Shown here: positions 42,456-64,000 of the stretch, piece after piece
Numbering within the stretch: the stretch's first letter is position 1
How the letters are laid out: every line of letters starts with the position of its first letter
Assembly: GCF_052324685.1 (NCBI RefSeq)
Contig: NC_135225.1
Location: 14,526,110-14,590,109, forward strand
Origin: Brachyhypopomus gauderio
Lineage: Eukaryota; Chordata; Actinopteri; Gymnotiformes; Hypopomidae
Direction of reading: 5' to 3'
DNA length: 64,000 bases
Made by a program: the position numbers and the translations under genes
Notes under the pieces: generated by a model
What the model was told of the DNA's origin: nothing
The model's database searches: none
The model's input: only the letters and a program-made list of their open reading frames with translations

Positions 42456-43241
42456 TGGAGCTAGAAGAAGATAGGGATTTTCCTCCTTGTACTGTGTCAC
42501 ACACACACACACACATGGAGGCACATGTAAGTGTGTACAGTAGAATGACACCTCTCCCTCCAGAGAATCTGCAGCTCAGAACCCAGAATGATACCAAACC
42601 CGAGAGTGTGCAGATCACCCCATTCACTGTTCTGCACAGGGGCCTGTGGGTCTCAAGGCAGGTCATGCCTTACAGCCCTGCGTCAGGAGATGTAGAGTGT
42701 GAGATAAAGAGCTTCGTCAGTGCTGAGTGTGGAGAAACTAGCAGTCGGCTAATACCAGAGCATAAACCAGCAGTCCCGTGTCGTGATTGGGCCCTCTGCT
42801 CCTCTGATGGATCTGGGGTCCCATGAAGCACTCTTTAAAGAGCAGGTGTTTCTGGTCGAGTTGCCACTGTGGAGAAGCCATGTTCCTGCGTCCCATACGG
42901 ACATGGAGTGGTCAGCATGGGTTTCATAGTTCTACTAGAGCTGTATTTTCATTACAATACACTCAGCACGCACACATACACACACACACACACCTTACTG
43001 AAGCATTTGTGTGAATTGGGCTGTCAGAGATATTTAAATTTTGAGAAAAACAGGGCAGGTTGGATTTTTGGCAGTGAGTGATGGCTGACATGGACACAGT
43101 CATTATCTTAGTTACAGGTCTCCCAGGAGGTGAGAGAATTGCTGAAAGTTTAACACAAACAGAATTCCAAGGTGAAGTTGTACTGGAATGTGCTATTAAA
43201 AAATAATTATACCAATTGTACCTAGGCTATATCTGATTCAG

Positions 43242-43280
<39 letters not shown>

Positions 43281-43564
43281 TGCTCTCTCTTTTGCTTTTT
43301 GTTTCTTCCCCGTGTCTCAAATGAGATTAGATGGTAATCTCTTTGCATTGCTTTTGTCTTTGCTTGGTTATTGTCCTTGGGAGAGTTGATAGCAGGAGGC
43401 ACAGTGTTGTTGTCAAGCCTGTTTCACTGTTGAGTGCAGATATGATCAGCAAACTCGTGTCTTTTCTGAAGTGAGGTTTCACTCAGGAGGGAGGGGAAGC
43501 CCTGACAGCTGCTTGCTGTTTTCTGCACATCCAGCAGGGGGTGGAGGAGATACCTTCATCCAGC

Positions 43565-43586
43565 GGGGGGGGGGGGGGGGGGGGGG
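43565..43586. repeat. Poly-G run of 22 bases
   Basis: An uninterrupted G tract flanked by agc and agtgtgg. Its exact length may be affected by sequencing. Confidence 0.85.
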
Positions 43587-43624
43587 AGTGTGGAGGAGAT
43601 AGAGCCTCCTCTCAGAAGCTCCTC

Positions 43625-44110
43625 AGAGCTAATACAAATTTTTACATTTTTTACAACACTTGCTGTCACAAAGCAGCTTTACAATCGTATGGGTCCAGAT
43701 CCCTAAGATTAGGTTTAGGAAGAAACCTTGGGAGGACCAATACTCAAAAGAGAACCCATCCTCCATTGGGCGGCCCGCTAGCAGAAGTCAAATATAATTC
43801 TATAGTTATAGTTCTAATTCCAGGCCGAGTGCAGCTGGTGAACCTCAGGTAGGAGTTAGCATCAGCGCGTCCTCTTGCGGCTATGTCACATCCAACCACG
43901 GCATCGGCACATCCACTGGCCAGCCAGACCATCTCCTAGGTGCTTGTATGAAATTGTCTTTACTAGAAGCATGCAACCAAGATATAAAATACAGGTTGAG
44001 TATGTGAACATCAATTTAGACAGCCATCGATTTAAACAGACATACATATCTCATGAGCCAGTGATTAGCATGTGGCTCCAGCAGGCTTATCTATAGCAGC
44101 ATAACTAAAG
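43625..44110. mobile_element. Teleost interspersed repeat (unclassified)
   Basis: It contains cacaaagcagctttacaat, ggaagaaaccttgggaggac and agaacccatcctcc, strings I know as part of a widespread fish interspersed repeat. No transposase is seen. Boundaries are approximate. Confidence 0.5.
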
Positions 44111-45249
44111 GGAGGGGCCTGGAGGTGACCACGCTTTGTGTGAGATCTAGCAGAAGAATGTGAACAGTTTGAGAAACCTGAAGGAAACCTGTTGGACAGG
44201 AATGAGAGAGTAAAAGGACTAGATGAGTGGATTTGAGTGGAAAGTGGTCTTCCAGGGACAAAGTCCTGGGACATTCAGAGTCTCTGTCCTACCACACTAG
44301 TGCTACTCGCTTGGTGGGCAGCTGGTGAATTAAATCACATTTGTTAATAAAACCTTAAGCCACAAGAGTCCGTGCGTGATTTTATTGTGGCGCGACACAA
44401 AATAGAATATACTGGGAAAAATACTCACAATAAAGAATTCTTCTGCAATACATTGTAGTCTGCTAACAAGTTTTTGTTGCTAAGCAACACAATGGTAAAG
44501 ATTAGTCTATTCAATGGACAGAACAAGCTTAATGATTTACAAACCTGGCACATTAATACAAAATCCAGACATTGTTAGCCTGTCACAGACGTGTGTGTAT
44601 TGAGGATTTTCGGCTTCCTACATAGCTCGGCCAATCGAATAGGACTCCACATGCTTAAGGCCACACCCCCTAAACTGGGCCACTCCCCTATATGACATGT
44701 CTGCACTCCTTCCCTTCTGCGCTGCTTCCTGTCTAATGACTGATTACTAATTAATGCAGCAGGGCTGCACCTGCACACCTGAAACAAGACTCAGGGGAGT
44801 TCTGACCCTGTTCACAACCAATCCTGCCCTCTCAGGAAAACATGATGGACTCTGTGATACATGACATACAAATCACACACACACAGACTGTGAATGTCAG
44901 TATCCCAACATGTTGTAATAAACTTCACGCAGATGTTGATATGGAGTGAAGTGGAAACGGGCCCCTGTCCTCCAGTACTGAGAGAGCGACACACTCCATG
45001 ATGTTCCCTCAGATACTCCTGGTTCTCTGGGCTTTCTGGTTCCTTGGGTTTGTGTAGCAGATCTCCTTCTGTGAGACATGCAGGACGTTTGTGTCTCTGT
45101 CCCCAACATGTTGAGTCCCTGTATAAGGACTGTGTGGGGCTGCTCTACTGCGGGTCCACTACAGCGTCATAGAGGCTGGGTGCAGAGTTTTACTGGTATT
45201 AATGAGGGCTGTATGTAAGTGCACAAGTGCATGGTCATGCGTGTTTTAA

Positions 45250-45254
<5 letters not shown>

Positions 45255-45345
<91 letters not shown>
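45255..45345. repeat. (GT)n microsatellite before the coro2a start exon
   Basis: About 45 GT units ending 27 bases before the acceptor ctgtag of the first coding exon. Confidence 0.95.
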
Positions 45346-45347
<2 letters not shown>

Positions 45348-45372
45348 GTGGTTCTGCCCTTTTCTGCTGTAG

Positions 45373-56271
<10,899 letters not shown>

Positions 56272-56667
56272 AGGGGGGGGTGTTCCAGGAAGCCCAAAGC
56301 CCCAATGTTTCTTTACCCCAGCACTGTATACCTCCACACACCCCCAGCACCCCAGCAAACATGCCTGTTCCTCCACCTTCTGCTGGCTACATCCACGTGT
56401 AGTTGACACGCACCATTAAGACCCCTAACCCCAAACCCTGACCATAACCATAACCCTAAAATCACAGCTCAGTAGGTGACTGTTGTATGATTGTGTGCAA
56501 AAACACAGAGGTTGGTTTACTGTAATTATGTTTTTTTGTTTTATTCAGAGCTATGCAAAGCTTTTGTTTTTGCAAATTATCCTCTTCAAAATGTTGTTTT
56601 TTTTTTTTATTTTGGGGAGAAACAAGGTGCCTGTCTTAAAAAGTACATTTAAGAATGTGAACATTGG

Positions 56668-56679
56668 TGCGCGCGCGCG

Positions 56680-56728
<49 letters not shown>
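56668..56728. repeat. (GC)n(GT)n run, Z-DNA-prone
   Basis: gcgcgcgcgcgc is followed by about 22 GT units in the coro2a 3'UTR. Alternating purine-pyrimidine tracts of this sort can adopt Z-form. Confidence 0.9.
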
Positions 56729-56732
<4 letters not shown>

Positions 56733-57352
56733 CAGGGTGTGCACATGCTTGTTCAGTCACGGTGAGGTTAACAATACATCATATATGGATTGTACAACAG
56801 ATTTCAGACTGTTTTTCAGATTTCAGTTAAAATGCTGTATGATGCACATGGGAGCTTGATGAGTGGAGCAGGACGTGTGAGAGGAGACGTCAGTCATGGT
56901 GTTTGCAGTGAGGGAGATCGAGACGTGAGTCAGACTGCACAGAGCTTCACCATGAGCTCCTCTAGGTCGGGATGTTCAAACGCCCGTGTGGCTAATGACC
57001 CAGTACTGGTGAACAGCCACCTCCTCTCTGTACGGATAAGACACTGTCCCATGTGCTATCATTTCTCTTCAATTTATTTTTTACTTTTCTTTTTTTAAAA
57101 TGTTGAAAAAAGGGAATAATACAATATCTGTCGTCTAAGGAAACTACTATAGTTAATGCAGAGAGATGCAGTAGGTTTCTGGCTCGTGGTGTTACTGCAC
57201 TGATCTTTGCTTGTGCACTGCGTGGATTTAACCGGGGGGCCCAGTATCAGCAATCCTGAATCTCAAAGTTTCACTTTGTTGTCTTTCCCTGACTGGCTCT
57301 TTGCTGATAGCATACATTTATCGTGCCGCTGTCTGTGCCAGACCAGCCCGCG

Positions 57353-57468
57353 TGTTCTCCTCATGTAAAGGGGAGATGTTCTCCTCATGTAAAGGGGAGA
57401 TGTTCTCCTCATGTAAAGGGGAGATGTTCTCCTCATGTAAAGGGGAGATGTTCTCCTCATGTAAAGGT
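57353..57468. repeat. 24-bp tandem repeat, 5 copies
   Basis: The unit is CTCCTCATGTAAAGGGGAGA then tgtt, perfect across copies. Each unit carries a short inverted repeat (ctcc...ggag). It lies in the inferred coro2a 3'UTR. Confidence 0.95.
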
Positions 57469-57772
57469 ACATTGGAGAACATGAGGGGCCTACGCTCCTG
57501 TATTTGCCTGCTAATGCTGCATCTGTTGCACCTGTCTCCGTGGGAACCACACTTGTTCATTGGACAGAGTTATGATCTCAGTTGATCCCAAAGAGCAGAA
57601 TGGGGAGATCTTCAGAGTCAGGACTCCACCCAGCATCTTGGGAATGGTCTCCAGTTGATGTTTTCACGCCAGGGATAATTTCCAAAAGCATCTAACAATG
57701 AAAATCTATTTGAGAGGCTAAGTAAATGTTTATAGTAATGTTTCCTTATAATAAAGATGACTGTAAGACTAT

Positions 57773-60730
57773 GGTGGTGTTGGGTTAGCAGGAACAGTCT
57801 CCAGCTGACATGGCCATACTACTGACATTGCAGAGTTCACTTATAACGCACTGAGGCACAACTGTTTTTGGGTAGAAATGCTTTGTAGCACAACAACAAA
57901 CCACATCTCCTGTCCTCAGTTAACATCTACACAGTTCACTTAACGTGACCTAAATCAACATTCTAATACTTAATTCAACACTGAAAATTTTATCCATTCC
58001 AAATACATTTTGACACCAAAATGTTGGAGTTTGGGTTCACTAGAAAACACCAGAGATGGCACTTGTTCACTGAAATGTATTTCACTCACACTTGGAAGCT
58101 CCTGAGGTGTGTATCTTATCTGGGTGCAGCACATGTGCGGGTGAACTGTGCTCGTGCGAGCAGATATGCTCCACCTCCACGACGGCACGCAGACCTCCGC
58201 TGACCAAACACCAAAACGTCTGCAAACACGGCCGGGACTCCTTCACCAAAACACCACCCATAGTTTCACGCGTCTGCAAAAGCCATACGTTGTATAAAAT
58301 GTTTTTGTTCAGATATTGGTATGTAAATGCACACAATGTGTTTGTGAAATGACACTTGTTCTTGGTTTTGGATAAAGTTGCTTTGTAAAACTTTACTGTG
58401 CATTCTGCAGACTGTGTTCAACACTGCGATGTTAAACTCATGCTCTCTGATGCTTCTGTTGTCATGACTACAGAGGAGCTGGCCAAAGCACACTAATCAA
58501 GTGTCTGTGTGTCACATTAGTGACTTAAGGCCTTAGGTTGTTATACTATAATTTATTACAGGTCAGGTCAGATTAATGTGTAGTTCATGATCTGGAACCC
58601 AGATGCCATTGTTGCACTGACCCACAGCGCTGGTGAAATGTGTGTATATAACACACATATAAATGCCATATATGCCATCCATAGCTATTTATTAAACTTT
58701 AATATTCAGGTCCACCAACTGAATCTCTAATAAGCAGGACATTGGCCTTCTGATCGTCCATATCTCCATTTGTAGAGTATGACCATAATCCAGACACTAA
58801 GGCAGAGGATGCCATTCAGGCGTGTGTGTAGCTTTAGAAGACCAATGTTGGTTAATGAGGAATTATGTTTGACCACATGATCGATTTCATTTCTTTTGGC
58901 CCCAGAAATGGATGTTCATACACTGCAAAGTCTGCCAGAACATTTCGGTGACTGGTGCAGAATTCATCAGGGCGTGATTGGTCCATTTGGGTGCCTGCTG
59001 CACATATATGGAACTCTTCAAAAGGTCCTAAACTCAGCTAATGCAGTAAACATGTAGCAAGTAATCATTTAGCATCACATGCAAATTGAAGTGTTTATTC
59101 TTGAAATGACCACATACACACACATCCAGTGTAACTGGTGCTACAGCAATTTCCTCTCTGAAGGTTTTGTGCCTACTCATGTTATAGTCACAGTCATGGC
59201 AGGTCATGGCAAGTTCTTTGGGTCCTGCCAGAGGTAAGAGATCTGCACACTCATGTTTTGGTTAATTGTTGAGTACCTTTGCTACCCACAAACAATTCCT
59301 GAGCCAAGAGTGTGATTACAAATCTCCTGCGTCCAGTTGAGTTTGAGTACTTAAATGGACTTTACCTGGACACATCTTATCCTTACCACTCTGCTTTAAT
59401 GCCAAATCTGTTGATAAATCCAAATCAGAAGGGGTATGCGCTCATTCTGATCAAACTGAAGGTCTGAGGTTGAGAGCTCCAGATGTTAGTGGGGATCATA
59501 CCTCCCTACAGCTCCTCTACACCCCCATCTCCTCCCTCCCCGGGGACACCATGGTGCAATCTCATCAATATACTGAATATGACCTCGTTTTTGAATTACA
59601 AGTTATCATTTCAATGTATCTTTCAGCAGTGTATACACAAATATAATGACTAGTGTTCAGTTGTGTTGCTTCATCTTTCATTTGTTTCTGAAGTTGAATG
59701 CGTTTGGCAAGTGTTGACCACTTCCTGTTCCTGGAGCACCTCTGCACTACAGGTTAGTGTATTCCGCACTGTCACATCCTTGTTAGAGCAACCAAGAGTT
59801 TAACCCATTAATTAGCTAATGAGTTAGATCAGATGGAAGGAAATCCTCACTAGCCTATAGTATACTGTAGTAGATAACCCTAAACTGTACCTGCATATGC
59901 TGACTAGGCCTAGTACTGGATAAGCACCTCAATACACTTAACATTTTAAATCAGGACCAGCCAACTAGTCCAGTTCTACTCCTACAGAGTACAGTGTCAA
60001 TCTGGAATCTTAACATCCCCTTCTTAGCACTTAAATTTAGAACTGTGTGTTTGTCAAAGGCCAGAAACTCTTGCTTTAAAAATAAATTTCAGTGTTGGTA
60101 CATATGTCCTGTAGTCAGTTACCAGCTAACTGGACACTCAACATGGGAGTTGAATATCCAAACCACTGCTGCATTATCATATGTTGATTTTCCACTGTGG
60201 ATCGCGTATGAGTTTCAGAACATGTAGACACACGCTACACGTGGAGACAGCCCTAAACTAGACAATCTACATATGTCCAGTGAGCAATAACTAATTTAAA
60301 CTAGCCATTGTGACTAGGCTACATAGGACACTGTAAGAAACACCTATTTAAGAGGGCACAAGTCAAATACCTTTGATTACAGGAAACAAACTTGCCCTGC
60401 GTGATGTACTTTAAAATATACATGCTACACCATTAAACAAGGAATTTCAGATCTGGAATAGCAGCTATTTCACTGCAGTAATGGTCAATCTCAAGTTTCT
60501 ATAATCTCCAGTTCAGAAGGTAGAAGACGAGATCTTCATGCTTTTCAGCCTGCCTGAAGATAAAATGCCTTTGGTTGATACAGTGAAATATAAAGCACTC
60601 TGGTGGCTGATGGCACCACAGTGATTCGGTCATCTGCCAGTAAGGCCAGTGAGGTCGGAGCTGGTTTTTCTTCTGGACAGCTCGGGTCTTCTTCACAACA
60701 GAGACAAGCAAAGGAAGAACAAAGCACCAA
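57773..60730. other. Intergenic stretch between convergent coro2a and anp32b
   Basis: Mostly unique-looking AT-rich sequence. No conserved coding sequence, array or RNA gene is recognised. Confidence 0.5.
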
Positions 60731-60740
60731 ATGTTATCAT

Positions 60741-61323
60741 TTTATTTACAAAGTTGTTTTTTTGTCTTACAGAAAGTAAAAATGTAGCTACAACCTTGAT
60801 TTGTGCAACAGGCTGCCACACTAAAATTATGGCTTGCTCGTCACACAGTTGCTATAGCAATAATCTTATTGGGAAATTGGGAACAAAAACAAACAACAAA
60901 AACAAAAGATAAAAAAAAGTCAAGGAAAAAAAAAAAACCTCAACAGCAAAAATAAAAGAAGAAAAAAATAATTCTGGAACACAATATTAAAAGCACAGAC
61001 CCAAAACTAGATACCAGTCCCCAAAGTCCTCACGGGTCTCTAGACACACAGGGTGGGGCAAGGGAAAGGGGCGGGGCTTGACAGTGAACGTCAGAGTGAG
61101 CCACCAATGAAGAGGGCTCTCGCTTGGCTCCATGGGCGTAGCTCCACATGCCCCACCCATCCGGTACAGTCTTGCCCCCATAGGGAGCTCAGAGCTGGGG
61201 GAGAGTTGTGGAAAGAAGAGCTAGGGGGTGGCAGGTAGAGGTTGGTGGGGCAACTGAGTGGAGCACAGGCTGAAGGTGTAGGGTGGGGGTGGAAGGGTTG
61301 GTAGCTGATTGGCTCGTTGGCTC
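60741..61323 (-). other. anp32b: anp32b 3'UTR (inferred)
   Basis: On the minus strand it runs from the TAA stop to AATAAA (tttatt at 60741-60746). The signal is followed downstream by T/GT-rich sequence. It includes an A-rich plus-strand tract at 60894-60970, a T-rich stretch in the transcript. Confidence 0.5.
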
Positions 61324-63279
<1,956 letters not shown>

Positions 63280-64000
63280 CTAAAACACAAACAGGAATCA
63301 AAATGTAAATTACATACACATCACAGAAAATAAGAAAAGAGATAAACAGATTTATAAGAGATTAATATTGCACTCCAATTATTGCCACATTTAATGAAGG
63401 GGTGGGGGTGGGGGACGTAGTGGTATTGCTGGCCTAAGTTCAGAAGCACACCACATTCCGCCTCTGCGTACCGAGGCAAAACATTTTATAAACATATTAA
63501 ACACCCCCAAACGGGAGTTTATATGGTAATATGTACCTGAATTTACGATGGTATTACAAAGCTTTAATTTCTGTAATTACTATGGTGTGTATACTGTGAA
63601 ACGACTACCACACTGTAGCATTAACTTTGATGACTTGGATGAGAATGGGCTGTTTGAAAATATTCACGCAAGACTTTCTAAACCAACATGTGTTTGTCAA
63701 GCACATAAAAAAAAACCCCAAAAAACTGTTCATAGAGCAACATTTAACCCGCAACTACACCTCTGGTAGCAATGTAGAGCTACAATCCGTGTACTCGAAA
63801 GCATGTCACAGCCTTCGCAGCAGGCACTAATGACAAACGTTTAGTTAGCCACCAGCTAACCGTCGCCCCTTTTAAGAGCCGCCGCGCTGCCAACACCGCC
63901 AGAGAGCCGCACCGACGCCATTAGCTACATAACCACCCCACAGCGAGAGGCTACTCGCCAAAACCCTACATAAGCGTCTCTTCGTTGCATTTTACACGGT
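63280..64000 (-). other. anp32b intron 1 (part)
   Basis: No ANP32 first-exon coding sequence (MDMKxRI-like) is found on the minus strand here, so the start lies past 64000. The last 150 bases become CpG-rich, hinting that the promoter is near. Confidence 0.5.

Larger units (their letters stand above)
34381..45372 (+). other. Inferred coro2a intron 1 (about 11 kb)
   Basis: It contains many simple repeats and minisatellites listed separately, a purine-rich tract at 35725-35860, and no recognised coding exon. The intron status depends on the leader-exon call. Confidence 0.4.
56227..57772 (+). other. coro2a: coro2a 3'UTR (inferred)
   Basis: Begins straight after TGA (56224-56226) with a GT microsatellite. 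AATAAA at 57750-57755 is followed by tatggtggtgttgggtt, a good cleavage context. No other coding sequence is seen. Confidence 0.5.

Overview
The window is vertebrate genomic DNA, almost certainly from a teleost fish. It has spliced genes with GT-AG introns and Tc1-, hAT-, R2-group and SINE-type repeats of the kind found in fish. It is also very rich in (GT)n/(CA)n microsatellites and minisatellites. Species cannot be fixed from the sequence alone; the repeat types make an otophysan (catfish, knifefish or characin group) plausible, which is inference. All gene models below were built by hand from conserved protein sequence, splice sites and reading phase.

Layout. (1) 1-7.1 kb: the 3' part of g3bp2 (+), with seven coding exons covering the acidic/proline region, the RRM and the RGG tail, followed by a long 3'UTR. 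The NTF2-like exons lie upstream of the window. (2) 7.1-12.2 kb: an intergenic stretch with a 5'-truncated R2-group (RLE) LINE, a dead Tc1-like element and AT-rich repeat debris. (3) 12.2-31.9 kb: complete uso1 (p115 vesicle tether, +), 27 coding exons and 974 aa, with a CpG-rich promoter carrying an NRF-1 site. (4) 31.9-45.4 kb: a sparse region and the large first intron of coro2a, holding a CCAAT-box minisatellite, one canonical CTCF-like motif and many microsatellites. (5) 45.4-57.8 kb: coro2a (+), 11 coding exons and 536 aa. (6) 57.8-60.7 kb: intergenic, little seen. (7) 60.7-64 kb: anp32b (-), all coding exons except the first, convergent with coro2a.

How the genes relate. The four genes do not form one pathway. 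G3BP2 is a stress-granule RNA-binding protein, USO1 tethers ER-Golgi vesicles, CORO2A is a WD40 coronin, and ANP32B is an acidic nuclear chaperone/phosphatase regulator. The g3bp2-uso1 pair matches human 4q21 neighbours and coro2a-anp32b matches human 9q22 neighbours (from memory), so the window joins two conserved blocks.

The most unusual feature is a set of tandem duplications that copy splice sites. About 57 copies of a uso1 exon end plus its 5' splice site fill almost all of one intron, and that same exon is preceded by an uninterrupted (GT)67 run at its 3' splice site. Smaller splice-site duplications occur in coro2a (four donors), g3bp2 (duplicated exon start) and another uso1 exon (two donors). 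A uso1 intron also holds six perfectly spaced CTCF-consensus motifs.
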